Below are positions 31,740-42,787 of a stretch of DNA of 46,036 nt, piece by piece. Numbering within the stretch: position 1 is the first letter of the stretch; every line of letters begins with the position of its first letter. The translations under genes and the position numbers were made by a program. The stretch covers positions 1 through 46,036 of the forward strand of contig JAKCWW010001794.1 of NCBI GenBank assembly GCA_026260175.1, in the 5' to 3' direction. Below the pieces are notes generated by a model. That model saw nothing but the letters and a program-made list of their open reading frames with translations, was not told the origin of the DNA and searched no databases. The DNA comes from Reticulitermes lucifugus. Taxonomy: Eukaryota; Arthropoda; Insecta; Blattodea; Rhinotermitidae.

Positions 31740-32340
31740 TTCCCTTTTTGGCAAAATCAACCTTAGCATTCATCTATACATAAACAGACCTGCAGTGTAT
31801 CGTGCATGAAAGACGTTACACCCAATAATATTGTCGAAGACAGCCCGTATAATGTAGTCTACATATTACCTCACCTGCTTGTTGCAAGAAAGAGAAAACG
31901 AAATACAACAAAAACAATATTTATCGAGTTCAGTTCATCCTTCTTTTCTTGGGGTTACCACGCCATGAACCTCGGGTTGTCACGGTGGTAGCACCTTGTC
32001 CATTAAATACATGTATTTTTATAATTCTTTTTTTATTATTAATCCACTGTATTTAACTTTATCTAGATACCTACCTAAATCTATAACCAGATCTTCTGTT
32101 AGTACCCCTTAATATTTTCTTAAGCTACTACCTCATTAATATTCTGCCACTTTTATTTACAATTTCTGTTCTCCATTTTCTAGCTTGTGGACAACTCATC
32201 AATACATATTTGGTATCCTGTTTACCTAAACACAATGTGCATATTCCTGCACATATTTTCTTTCTAATTCCTCTCAATTTCCACACTCCTGCTAACAACC
32301 ATGCTATCCCGCTACTTTCCTTCCTAGTACAGCATTATCG
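31740..32340 (-). pseudogene. second non-LTR retrotransposon lineage: ORF2 C-terminal zinc-knuckle fragment and 3' UTR
   Basis: The minus-strand frame from about 32334 to the TAG at 32128 reads GIAWLLAGVWKLRGIRKK, then CTLCLGKQDTKYVLMSC. This is a C-x2-C...x4-C knuckle in which tyrosine replaces the usual histidine, followed by WRTEIV. After the stop, LKKIL..TNRR still resembles the following segment of such proteins. Leftward is an AT-rich 3' UTR with GTGCTACCACCGTGACAACC, reminiscent of the TAA-tailed ends at 1 and 14807. No polymerase domain is present. Confidence 0.6.
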
Positions 32341-32349
32341 TTTGTCCAA

Positions 32350-32612
32350 AAGGGCGTAGCTAAGGCGGGGGCGGGGGGACGGACAAGTGGTGCGGCCAAT
32401 CAGACGGCAGAGCTCAGGGGGCTGCAAAATGGGCAGGAAAATATTTTAAATACAAACTTTTAATACTCTGCGCCCAGCAAATTTCAAATTATTGATCCAA
32501 ATACAAACAAATTCAACAAATAATTGTGATATTTGTACAGTTCATAATTTCTGTTAGGTGCGGCCATTTTGATCACTCGCCTGGGCACCAGACAACCTAG
32601 CTTCGCCAGTGT
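32350..32612. mobile_element. candidate MITE
   Basis: The left end GGGCGTAGCTAAGG is matched weakly by the inverted right end TGGCGAAGCTAGG, and GGTGCGGCCA occurs near both ends. The interior has G runs at the left and AT-rich sequence. Terminal repeats are short and the target duplication is unclear. Confidence 0.35.
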
Positions 32613-33674
32613 CTGCCGCCGCTAAAGTCCATGTCCCGATGCAATGTTAATGAACTCTTTCCCGACATTTCTGCTCCATATCATTACAGCTCTCTTTTAC
32701 CAGTTCGCTTATTTATTTTAAATTACGCTCCTGTAACAACGGAATACGTTATGATGAAGGACCTTGAAACAGCTCCGCTTCTTCAGGTTCTGTCGGGTTC
32801 TTCCGTATCGTCGGATCTCTAATGCAAAATATCATAGATCAAGGTACAGGTTTCGCGGCGAGCCGTTGGTCGAATCACAGTCACGCGATAGCCTTACCCG
32901 TTTGCTGTTTGCCTTCAGATTGAAGCCTCTCCTTCCGTCTATTTGCTTTTTGCCACACGAGTGTCATAATCCCAACATTCGTATACGAATAAGCGCCAAC
33001 TACACAGAAAAGGCTACGTATTGCGTAAGAATTAGAGATTCTTGTGACCTGGATAAAGTGTGAAGTTTGCGTCACAAAAATCTAGCCTACCTGTCTTACG
33101 AAACATGTGCCATCACACACCTCTTGACGAAAATTAAGGCTTGCTGCAACAAAGAGAGAACTCCACTATATATATTTATCCATTTAGACAATCAGGTTGT
33201 TATGTTTGTTGTTTCTGCTGCTGTTGTTGTTGTACGTACTCTTAAGATCCCGCACCTTAACGTGGGCCTCAGAGGCTGTAATCAAAGATCTCAAAATACA
33301 AACCAAATATTTTAAGAAACAGAAGTAACAGAAATTACTTTTCACTTTATCACAAATTACGAAGCAGGCACGTTTCTTCTTCTGCGGAAAACTCTCCAAA
33401 TTGCTACATTAAGCATTTTGCATGTACGCGTATACATTAGCACAAGCAAACATATCGATTTTGACGTCAGCTGACGAAACTTTACTTGAAGACGAAGTGG
33501 CCCATTTCCAGTTCTCTCTCTGCACAGTTCTGGTTGGCCATAGAATCTACAGCTTCGAGACACCGAGCACTGAACGAAGCTGATACGCCAACTGCACACT
33601 GCATTCAGCACGGTTACGAGTTATGGCGGTAAGAGATCGAACTTCGGGAATTAGAGTCATTTCTGAGGGCTTTA
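32613..33674. other. unassigned stretch
   Basis: No recognised feature. ORFs at 32764-33063 and 33067-33315 (plus) are opposed by minus-strand ORFs of similar size. Confidence 0.4.
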
Positions 33675-34090
33675 CACTAGCTCAGTAGTCAAGACGTCCC
33701 CTGTTCTTCGTGGATGTCGAAGGTTCATTACCGTATTCACAAGAACACGCCACTGGTCACAACCCTTACCCAAATGAATCTAGCCTAAAACTCCACACAC
33801 TACATCAAATGTAATGTAATCTCCCCATCTATCCCTAATCTTCCAAAATGTCTCTCCTCTTCAGGTTTTCCGAATAGCACTTTTTATGCATGTCGCAGCC
33901 CCATGCGTGCTACATAACCCACCAATCTCATCCTATTTTATTTTACCATCCTAATAATATTTAGTAAAAGGTATATATTATGAAGACCTTCAGTGTGTAA
34001 CTTCTCGAACATAATTCGGTCTGGAAGCTCATCCACAATCTTGTATTACGCCTCAACACAAAACTGAGCACATTGACAGCAGGCAGCACA
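33675..34090 (-). pseudogene. LINE-D ORF2 C-terminal region and 3' UTR, degraded
   Basis: GGTTCATTACCGTATTCACA (inverted end of ORF2) is followed by CCACTGGTCACAACC and then, further right, by segments matching the RWAGHVARM and LHNxELHALYS regions at nucleotide level (CATGCGTGCTACATAACCCA; CAGTGTGTAACTTCTC). A base deletion and stops break the frame. At about 415 bp it is one of the longer LINE-D pieces here. Confidence 0.65.
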
Positions 34091-34282
34091 CTGGACACCC
34101 ACATGTTAACATACGACAGATGAGGAGAGTGATTCTCTAAATGACTGTGAACATGGCTCATTAATTATAACAACATTTATAGTTATGAAGAATTGCTGGA
34201 TTTGCAGTAAACTAAACATTTCAACTAACTCAATGAAGAAGAGTCGCTCTTGATAATCTAACAGTGGCTCAGCCACTCACGA

Positions 34283-34400
34283 ATTTCCCAGCCTTTTTTT
34301 CGGAACCCGGACGATTCATTGCCATGACCACAACAGCCCGCTACAAGGCCCTATCCTGAGCCAGATAAATCCACTCCACATTCCACTAATTCTATAAACA
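34283..34400 (-). pseudogene. LINE-D 3' tail fragment
   Basis: GGACGATTCATTGCCATGAC, CACAACAGCCCGCTAC and CTATCCTGAGCCAGATAAAT are the inverted ORF2 terminus of LINE-D. The fragment is short and frameshifted. Confidence 0.6.
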
Positions 34401-34717
34401 ACACAACAACAGAAGTTGCGTAGCTAAATAATTGGTGTGTTTTCAAAATCGTAATGAAATACAGCGGTAACACATTTCAGGGGAAATTGTGTAGGCCTCG
34501 ATCTCACTGAATAATACAGAAATTAATAAAGCCGGAAGCATAATTTTGTAACAGTTTATTGATGACACATAAATATGGCACATCTGAAAAAAAAAAACTT
34601 CATCTAATGCCTTTGCAACTGCAATGACTACCGGCTGAATTTCTACATTATATCTCTGCATTTTCCCTGCAGTTCCAATTCATGTTTCCTCCACCTACCG
34701 AACATCATTACGACGCC

Positions 34718-35134
34718 TCACTTCGGAAGCACAAACCAAAATCGAATTAGACAAAGTAAAAAGGGCCTAGTACGTTTCAACATCCATCTGCTTTCCCGGC
34801 ATGTGAAGTCTGGACATGGTGGGCGAGGCGCGGAGGCGTAGTTAACTGCATGTGTATTGTTGTACACTACTGCGGGAAAAACAGCCTTGAAGTCTGTGCC
34901 TTCTCCTTTCCATATAAGTTGTGTTTTGTACTCAACAGTTCCATTTGGATAAAGTGGCACTGTCCAGCTGTATTTTATCAGGCAATTACTATAAACTACT
35001 GAAAAACCAGAGGGATATTTAGGTAATAGACTAAGATATAAGTAATACGTCCATCGTTTGTAACTTTTAAGAGACAAAGCAAGAGGGATACTTTTTCTGG
35101 AACGGATTTGACAAAGGGCTATAATGCTAACCAC
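34718..35134 (-). CDS. unrecognised 138-codon ORF, coding status doubtful
   Basis: The predicted peptide is aromatic-rich and moderately complex, with YPSGFSVVYSNC, an NGTVEYKT stretch with a possible N-glycosylation site, and a Cys-rich PPCPDFTC segment. I recognise no family, signal peptide or clear transmembrane segment. It does not overlap a repeat identified in this window, and its composition is less skewed than that of the chance ORFs. There is no evidence of splice sites or homology. It could equally be part of an unrecognised transposon or chance. Confidence 0.2.
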   Translation of the reverse strand: MVSIIALCQIRSRKSIPLALSLKSYKRWTYYLYLSLLPKYPSGFSVVYSNCLIKYSWTVPLYPNGTVEYKTQLIWKGEGTDFKAVFPAVVYNNTHAVNYASAPRPPCPDFTCRESRWMLKRTRPFLLCLIRFWFVLPK

Positions 35135-35249
35135 AATCCCAGCCAGAAATGCAGGATTTTATGATTCAGTTCCGGAAACTGTGACTGGAAGTCAAGGGAG
35201 ATGAGCATCGTCGTAATCAACATGGTAAGATGCGAAATACAGGGAGTCA

Positions 35250-35455
35250 ATTTTATCGTATCCCTGAGCACAGCAGCTGACACGGTAGATTTATCGCACA
35301 GGAAGCCGACATCCGCCGGGAATTTAAACCACTTCGAGACTCCTCTACGAAATAAGGAACGCTGTACATCAGGGGGGAAAAAACTTTAAAATTCCCGGCT
35401 GATGCGGGCTTCCGATGCGAAAAAAAAGCGCCTGTGCTCACGGACATGATAAAAT
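35250..35455. mobile_element. foldback MITE, larger relative of 25875-25973
   Basis: The left arm (ATTTTATCGTATCCCTGAGC, GCACAGGAAGCCGACATC, CCGGGAATTTAAA) and the right arm (TTTAAAATTCCCGGCTGATG, GGGCTTCCGATGCG, GTGCTCACGGACATGATAAA) are inverted repeats separated by about 45 bases. Shared arms with the element at 25875 define a family. The small ORFs on each strand are mirror readings of the arms. Confidence 0.75.
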
Positions 35456-35677
35456 GGATAATGTGTACTTTGCTTATAAAACGCAAACAAACGTACGTTT
35501 ATACATTTCGACAGTCTTGAATTAGATATAGGTTTATATAGTTCTCGTGAGTTTTAAATTAATAAAACATATGTAAGTTTTTCAAATTATGACGCTGCGA
35601 ACATGCTTGTAAAGGAGAGTCGGCCCAGCCTCGTTCAACGTTCCCTACCGGCGACTCACAAACAAGATAGAACAACG

Positions 35678-35708
35678 NNNNNNNNNNNNNNNNNNNNNNN
35701 NNNNNNNN
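35678..35708. other. assembly gap (31 N)
   Basis: A run of 31 undetermined bases. The true sequence and length here are unknown. Confidence 0.99.
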
Positions 35709-35847
35709 GTAACGGAGTGATGTTCAGGACATGGTATGTAGTACTGACAACGAGCGTTCTTAATCGAATCAAACGCTAGAAGTTCGTCCTGCAGTAAAAA
35801 TCGCCGTAAATTTCACCGAAAATTTCCCGTGTTTATATACCTAGCAG

Positions 35848-35901
35848 GTCGACGATACAGAGATTAGTAAAAACAACTTTACTAATCTCTTTATCATCGA
35901 C
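35848..35901. repeat. long hairpin, 24 bp stem with two mismatches
   Basis: GTCGACGATAC plus AGAGATTAGTAAA, loop AACAAC, then TTTACTAATCTCT plus TTATCATCGAC. The inner 13 bp pair perfectly and the outer 11 bp with two mismatches. It could be a tiny foldback element or a transcribed hairpin. It is shorter than a typical animal pre-miRNA stem. Confidence 0.7.
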
Positions 35902-36227
35902 TGCCTTACTTCTCTCCACGCGCCTTCGTGAACGCCAACTCGAAATTCCCCCGAGTGGTGCTCAGCTAGCTAGTCGGATCTTTCGAGTGGTCGTGCTATA
36001 AACCCCACTAACCCGCCATTCACTGCAACACCAACGCCTGCTAATGTTCAAAATCATACCGGCGCCCATCATCACACAAACACAGCGGTGGCAGCCTGGG
36101 AACTGTTGCAGCAGAATGTGTGGGAAAGACGTCATCTGCATACAAAATTTTTGGTGGAAAACCTTACGGCAAGAAACCAGCTGGATGACCTATGCGTGGC
36201 TGGTAGCACAAAAAGTTTAAATTCTCC
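35902..36227. other. unassigned stretch
   Basis: No recognised feature. Confidence 0.4.
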
Positions 36228-36500
36228 CTCTCCACGCCATGAAGGCATAGAGGGGGACAGAGGTATAGTTCCCCTCATTCTTAACCTCGGCACTTGATGC
36301 AGGTGAGTGGTTAACTTCATTCCCCGGCCGCATTACCTCCGAGAAAGAACCCCGGTACCCACTGAATAGGAGGCTGGATGGGGCCCAAAACCGATCTGGA
36401 CGTTTTGGAGAAGAGAAAATTCACTTGTCTCTACCGGGATTCGAGCCCCGGACCGTCCAGTCCGTAGCCTAGTCGCTATACCGACTAGGCTCGGCTCCCA
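36228..36500 (-). mobile_element. SINE-B, near full length, inverted
   Basis: From the tail: CACGCCATGAAGGCATAGAG, TTCTTAACCTCGGCACTTG, GGTGAGTGGTTAAC, CCCGGTACCCACTGAATAG, GGATTCGAGCCCCGG (inverted B box, 36429-36443) and GTAGCCTAGTCGCTATACCG (inverted A box). The intact boxes make it one of the best-preserved SINE-B copies. Confidence 0.85.
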
Positions 36501-38586
36501 TTGATGAAATAGATGTGAGGGTGTGGACTGGATTCTACTGGCTCGGGACAAGGTCGGGTGATGCACTCTTGTAAACAACGCAAGGAGCCTTCGCTTCCCT
36601 AAGAGGCTGGGAATTTCTAGGCTAGGTGAAGGAATGGCAACTTGTCAAGGACAGTCCACTAAATGGGAGATAAATCTGATAATTCAACTTGAAATGTAAA
36701 ACCGCCATCGCGCCATGACTACGTCTAACAGAGTGCACATGAAGATAAACTTGTGACCCTCGGTAGTTGCGTGATCAGTTTCCGCCTTTATCCTCAGTAC
36801 AAAGGACCAGTGAAAGGAAGGGGCTATCAGACGTGCATTACACGACTGCGCAGCCGGTGTTAGGCAGGCATGGTACCCGGGTCGGGATATGAGGGGGCAA
36901 TGTGTGGTAGTTAGGCTGCAAAGCGATACCGTTACATTGAAAGAATCCAAAAGGATGGGATTGGTAGTTCATTCTGAACGCACAGTTGGGTTTGGAGTAT
37001 TTAAAGACAAAACCACTGCCAACGGCAGCAGAGTGTAATCATATTCTGCCTTAGACCAATTCGAATAGACGGAACAATTGGATCAAGTTTTCTTTTTCCA
37101 GATTTTTTTCGGTTCTTGAGTGAGGAAATGGCGCTTGATCGGGGCCACTATCACTTCCTTACGCATCTCTTCCGATTAATTATCAAGTCATCCCACTGCA
37201 AATCATTCACATAACTTCAACAGTCCTAAACAATGAAACACATACATAAAGCGACCAGTTGCATCTTGATACTATTCACTTACCGAATGCAATCCGGACC
37301 CGGTGAAGTTTTACTGGATGTCTGGAGAAGCAGGGCCGTATACTGCGTTATCAGCATCTCCTCCGAACACTACACACGCAATGCCTGGACAAACAGCAAC
37401 ACTTTACACACCGACACTTCTTGGGAATCGCCGACCGACTGACTGATGATCATCTGAGAGGCGCACAAATCTGATTTAAACTAAAAAATGGACTGCCACG
37501 TCACTGCCGAGATCCTGTCAAATACTATCTTGGATTTGTGAATATGCGAATATTACCAATACTTTGAACAACTGTTTTCATCAGCGCCCTTAAGTGGTAA
37601 CCTCGTACCAAATCCTATAACACATTTATTTATCCTTTCCAAGCACTGACCACAGCAATTCGTCGAAACATGAGGACCCACAGTTCGTTTCAAGCACCAA
37701 TTCGAAGACAACGGGGTAGGAAGTATGCATTTTCATCACTTAGCTAATGTTAGGGCTCGCAACTCCTACAACAAAATCGATTCATAAATAATCCTTGTCG
37801 GGTTTCGTAATTCGCAGTACATCTGTCCCATTTACTATTCGATATTTCAGTCCAGGCTACTGTGGCAGGCGTATGTTCTTTGTGAGTACTCAAACCTGAA
37901 GCCGCCACGTACTGCTGTATGTTGTCCTAAAATTTTCGAACTGCCAAAGCTTTGTATTTAATACTAAAGGCATGCAAGATATTATTGCCACAGACTCGGC
38001 CGCAAAGTTACAAAACTTTCTCCCCTTAGTCCGCACTGATAATTCCATATGTTTTGGTGACGAAGAAATTTGGCTGAGCAACTACTCTCAATCTTTGTCC
38101 CGAATCAAGCAAGGTCTCGACAAACGACACAGGGATCCCATTCTTTAAAAATCCAAAAACGAGACACAATATAAATTAGGTGGTGGGTAAGAAGACACAA
38201 TTTTTAACTTGTCACGCAATAAAAAACATTAATTTATTAATATTACTACAACGAAACAACAAGTAACAAAATTATTATATACAGATACAAAAATGAAATA
38301 GTAATAATAAGAACAGTATTGAAACGCGGACGCTCAGTTCACTTTACATATGCGTTCCTCATCTTTAGCAGTCTCAGTCCAGACTCTTACAGTCACCAAT
38401 CTATACATCTTCCTGTCACGCTCCCATTTCTTCCTGTTACTGTTACCCCTACAGATGTTTTCTCCCACCGTGGGACAGTCAACATCTTCGTACGCAGTGT
38501 CACAAATGTCGTATTTTTATGACTTGGAAAACCGACGAACATTCAGCGCCCAGAACCTAGTTTTGTGGGACACCGGCACGAAGCTC
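36501..38586. other. long unassigned stretch
   Basis: 2 kb with only short ORFs (up to about 88 codons) and no repeat family recognised. AT-rich around 38160-38310. Confidence 0.4.
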
Positions 38587-38914
38587 TTTTAAACTAATAA
38601 AACCGGTACTGTCCCAGGAAAATCGGGACGAATGAGATCCCTAAAAATGCGGCACGCCTGTGGCGCAAATGCAACAGCAACACGACACACACTAGACTAA
38701 CCAATGAACCACTAAGGGACAGTCGCCAGTCCCTTCACGCGGCTTGTGCCTATACCCCTTTTAAACTAATAAAACCGGTACTGTCCCAGGAAATTCGGGA
38801 CGAATAAGATCCCTAAGAATTCGGCACGACTGTGGCGCAAATGCAGCAGCAACACGACACACACCAGACTAACCAATGAACCACTAAGGACAGTCGCCAG
38901 TCCCTTCACGCGGC
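38587..38914. repeat. tandem duplication, 172 bp period
   Basis: TTTTAAACTAATAAAACCGG starts at 38587 and again at 38759. The two copies (172 and about 156 bp) are very similar, sharing GTGGCGCAAATGCA, AGCAACACGACACACAC and GACAGTCGCCAGTCCCTTCA. The second lacks the last ~16 bases. The high similarity implies a recent duplication. Confidence 0.9.
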
Positions 38915-38981
38915 ACCCCTCACTTCATACAAATCTCACTTTTCCCCATCTGATCATACATAACCTAAGCGGCTGAAACAG

Positions 38982-39593
38982 CTAATACAATGACCAAGAA
39001 TAAATTTGTATGTTTCTATACACAAAATCGTGACCAGAGAAGTTAAATGCTGCAACGGATAAGCAAGAGAGAGCATAATCCAAAGTACGTGTCCAAAGTG
39101 ACCCCACGAACTTCACCCTAACCTCACACACTCCTCTGTTGCTTGTTCGTAATTTAGGCACGTGTACATATTGCCAGCTCTGCTGCCTTGTTGCGATAAC
39201 GCAGCCACTTGAGGACTCACAACTAGCAGGCAACTGTTGATTTTGTTTCGGGGCTTCAGAGCGGAGATAACACCGCAGAATACACAAGGCTCTTAGAACA
39301 GGGCTGGGAAAATTAGTTTCAGTCGCGGGATGGAGATCCTTGCCAGAAAGGTCAAGTATGTAAAATGTGTTATTAAAATTATTCATAGGCCAATGGCCTG
39401 TTACTGTGTACGTGAAGTATTGGACAACAGGCCACGACTCTCTGAGCACGGAACTGTGTCCACAATTTTGTTTTGCCCTGTGTAGGTAAGACACCTTGAG
39501 ATGACCCGAACACCAGTCCAAAGGTAAATATGAAGGTAAAGTTTCCCGTGTGCACGCCACGAGGTATATAAAGGAGTGGCGGTATAGCTCCAC
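38982..39593 (-). CDS. longest ORF in the window (203 codons), probably not a real gene
   Basis: The ORF begins inside the inverted SINE-B at 39519-39745 and runs leftward for 203 codons. The peptide shows no domain that I recognise, no convincing signal peptide and no membrane segment. The SINE-derived start argues that the N-terminus is not ancestral coding sequence. The remaining ~170 codons could be an old ORF or chance. A second minus-strand ORF (39379-39630) overlaps it in another frame, which also argues against simple coding. Confidence 0.15.
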   Translation of the reverse strand: MELYRHSFIYLVACTRETLPSYLPLDWCSGHLKVSYLHRAKQNCGHSSVLRESWPVVQYFTYTVTGHWPMNNFNNTFYILDLSGKDLHPATETNFPSPVLRALCILRCYLRSEAPKQNQQLPASCESSSGCVIATRQQSWQYVHVPKLRTSNRGVCEVRVKFVGSLWTRTLDYALSCLSVAAFNFSGHDFVYRNIQIYSWSLY

Positions 39594-39745
39594 TCATTTT
39601 AATTACATGGAGGTGAGTGGTTAGCTTCACGTCCCGGCCGCTCTACCCGCAGACAAAAGACACCCAACCATCTATTTAATAGCAGGCTGGGTGGGCCCCA
39701 GGACCGGTCTTTGACGCTTTGGAGTACAAGTAATCTCTTGTCCCT
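39519..39745 (-). mobile_element. SINE-B, 5'-truncated, inverted, with AAGGTAAA tail repeat
   Basis: AAAGGTAAATATGAAGGTAA (the inverted tail repeat) is followed by CACGCCACGAGG, GGTGAGTGGTTAGCTTCACG, CAGGCTGGGTGGGCCCC and GACCGGTC. The tRNA-like head is missing, as expected for truncated insertion. Confidence 0.75.
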
Positions 39746-41044
39746 TCCAGGCCGCTAATCCGTGGAAGCTAATAAAGAGGAGAATTAAAACGTACCTTAC
39801 GGCAATTGTCGTTACAGATTAACCAGAGCAGCTTGTTGGCCTCTGTGTCAGGGTAACAAACCGTCGCGTGAACTACAGCAAGCAGGTTAACGGTCAACCT
39901 CCTCCCAGTTCAGCACGCAAAATTAGGAAAAAGTACGAAATAAAATACGCACTTGAAACTAAAAAGGTGTGTTTACCGAATGTATCGTGGCTTGAACCGT
40001 ATCGATTCCTTCCCGAGCCGCTTAGCAGTGTTACAAAGCCTGTCCGTACATGCCCGGAACCTCGGCACTCAAGTCACCGACCCTTTGAGAGTGGACGTGC
40101 GTGCGGCGGCAGACGAACCAGTAGAACCATCGAAGTGTGTAAACACTTCAAACCGTCATGAAACACATGGAGCGAGTTTCATTTATAACTACTGTATACA
40201 GACTCCGCCAAGGCGGTTAATTCAATGCAAAACTGATTCTCGGGGTAGTTAAGAACGCTGTTCCAATTGCACAAGGATTGCATAGCCACGGATTAGAACA
40301 GCAGATGACCATGAATGATTAGTAGACAAGACCTTGGAAGGAGGTGGTCAATGGGTATCCAGTTAGAGAAAGTGAAGAAAATTCAGTCAGGATACCCGAG
40401 TTTCCAAATGGTACTTCCCGCCTGGATCAGTGCCGTTGCACCAAGCAGCTAGATCAGCGATGTGCGCAACATTCACGACATTCATCTACGTCATCGGCCT
40501 ACACTTCACAGAACAGACTTATTCACTTGCACGCATTCCTGTGAGTTGGAATTCACTGAATCACGTACTTCGAAAATGGGCACCCGTTTAAGATGTAGGC
40601 ATACGTATCATATTACGGCGACGCCAAAACTCCTTTCCTCCGCAGACGCGAACTAACGTCGAGGTAGAGTAAGTGGCATTCATCAGGGCCAACGTTCTAA
40701 CTCAGTCCAGGGCATGATGCCCTGTGTTCTCACGTGTTTTACCCAATCTCGTAAAGCAATGCTGAAATAATGCATTAAAATAGGCCACAACCACTACCCT
40801 TCACGCCTAATTCATCATTCACAATCACCCTATCCTTCACGGCTACACAACCTGTAACATTTTCAAAATCAACAGTCAATCTACTGACCTCAAACTTGTT
40901 CAGCCATTCTGCTGATCAACACATTCCAAGAAACCTGGGACTTCATAACTGTCATAACAAAATCTCACCACAGCTCTAGTCTAGTCACATCCTCCTACTG
41001 TACTGAAGATCCAGCAAATTTCTCGTTGAAAAGCCAATAGCCAC
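39746..41044. other. unassigned stretch
   Basis: ORFs of 97 and 99 codons (39868-40161 and 39953-40252, plus) overlap in different frames and have no recognisable domain. A weak match to 10038-10090 lies near 40390-40425. Confidence 0.4.
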
Positions 41045-41267
41045 ACAGGTAGTGACGAAAGTACCGTTCTTTTGGAAACGCGAAGACTTACTGCTGTGGT
41101 CACAACCCACTGCTGAACCTAAACCTGAGCCAGATAAATCCAGTTGCTCAAAGCAAATCCCGTTTCTTTCAGGTGCATTTACATATTATCCTCCCATCTA
41201 CACCAAGGACACGAGTATGGTCTCCTTATATTCATCTTTTATTACGAATACTTTGTAGGCCTGTTCT
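41045..41267 (-). pseudogene. LINE-D 3' part, split by a transposon insertion (left piece)
   Basis: GTGGTCACAACCCACTGC, CCTGAGCCAGATAAATCCAG and CCTCCCATCTACACC are inverted LINE-D C-terminal sequence. The homology stops at 41267 and resumes at 41777, on the other side of a ~510 bp element, in the same orientation and correct order. Confidence 0.65.
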
Positions 41268-41776
41268 TTTGAGGCGCGTTCGCAAAATTGCGAAACGCGA
41301 TTATTAGCTTCATGTCTGTGTGACCGTCCGTCTGCACGTAACAACTCCGCTCCCACTGGACGGGTTTTCATTAAATTTGATATTTGAGTATGTTTCGAAA
41401 ATCTATCGAGAAAATTCAAGTTTCATTAACATCTGCCAATAATAACGGGTACTTTACATGAAGACCTATGTACATTTATGATAGCATCTCGCTGAATTCT
41501 TCTTATAATGACAAATATTCCACACAAAAGTTGTACAGAAAATCAAAACACACATTTTATTTTCAATAACTTATTTCCAAAAATCATGCCGTTTATGAGA
41601 TAATGAGGAAACATAGTAGAGCCAGACAAGCCACGACATAATACGGCGCATGCGCTTTGCATGCTGCATAACTAAGGATACAGACGGAAACTCAGAATAT
41701 GCAATACTTGTTTTTACCACGGCAACAGTTATTACGCGAACGCGCCTCAATATAACGTTATACGTACATTGCCTGT
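41268..41776. mobile_element. ~510 bp non-autonomous transposon (copy 2 of 2), inserted in LINE-D
   Basis: TGAGGCGCGTTCGC at 41270-41283 is repeated perfectly in inverted orientation ending at 41749, giving a 14 bp terminal inverted repeat. About 25 further bases on the right are also shared with copy 1. It aligns end to end with 12388-12905. No transposase is present. The insertion postdates the LINE-D copy it interrupts. Confidence 0.8.
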
Positions 41777-41900
41777 CTTCCTTCATCCCTCCCATGCGTG
41801 TTGCATGCCCCACCCATATCGATCTCCTTGATTTGATTATTCTTATTTATCCTCAAGTTACTTAATCTCTCTGCAACAACCTTTCACAAAGCCTCAGCAT
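41777..41900 (-). pseudogene. LINE-D, right piece after the transposon
   Basis: CCCATGCGTGTTGCATGCCC corresponds to the inverted GHVARM coding segment of LINE-D. It continues the piece ending at 41267. Confidence 0.6.
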
Positions 41901-42772
41901 AGAGTTTCTATTATTTCAGACCATCAGTTTTGTTCCACGACCTGTGTAACAAATCCTATGAACAACATATGCTATACACTGTCGAATCGTAGCATTATGT
42001 AAATAATGAATAGGTATGTGGAACCGGTCGTCGCCTGTTTCAAAATAGCTACTAACGTGTTATGTCAGAGACTAAGGAAAACTACAATAAATCGTATTCA
42101 TTACACACATTCCAGTCGAAGTAAGAAACTGGGGTCTGCCGAGTAAGAAAGAGTAGTGACAACTACACCATAACCTCCTCCCGCCAATAAAACACGGATC
42201 TGGTACTTATAAAGTTAACCTGTATTACTGCTACTACCCTCTGATCGGAACTAAACCCTGTTTATTACATAAATACACTTACGGGAACTAGCAGCACATC
42301 ATCAGTATAACTTGTATAACACGAAATTATGTGAAACTGAACAACCACACCCGCATCACTCACTCACTCACACGTCACCATGAACCAGCCAACTGCTCTC
42401 TTCTCGAGCAGCAAGCCGCGACTGCAGTGTGTAGCCCGCACTACACAACCGCATTGTTAACGGCCCCGTCCTTGGCTCGCGTGTCGTGGCAACTAGTGGC
42501 AGCGCTGTCTCCACTGCAGAACCTACGTGACGCAGACATAATACTCTCTGAAATCAAGGATAGATCTCTCTATTCCCGGTCGACCAGCCCGTACTACAGC
42601 CACTACAGCGACTATGCCATCCTGGTTCCTACACAACAAGCTAGGAGAGGTGATAAATGCATACTACAAGTTAGTCGCGAGGAGTGAAAGAAAAATACCA
42701 CTGGAGACCCAGTCGTAGCTGCCAGTGAAGTTAGTATTGAAATGGGATTTAAAAAAATGTGATTTCAGGATC
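41901..42772. other. unassigned stretch with a 118-codon ORF
   Basis: The ORF at 42331-42687 (plus) has mixed composition without a recognisable domain. The local GC content rises at 42400-42600. No gene is called. Confidence 0.3.
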
Positions 42773-42787
42773 CAGAATAAATTAATG

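Noticed and set aside
35848..35901. Hairpin as a microRNA precursor
   Set aside because: The stem of about 24 bp and total length of 54 nt are short for a canonical animal precursor, and no expression evidence is available.
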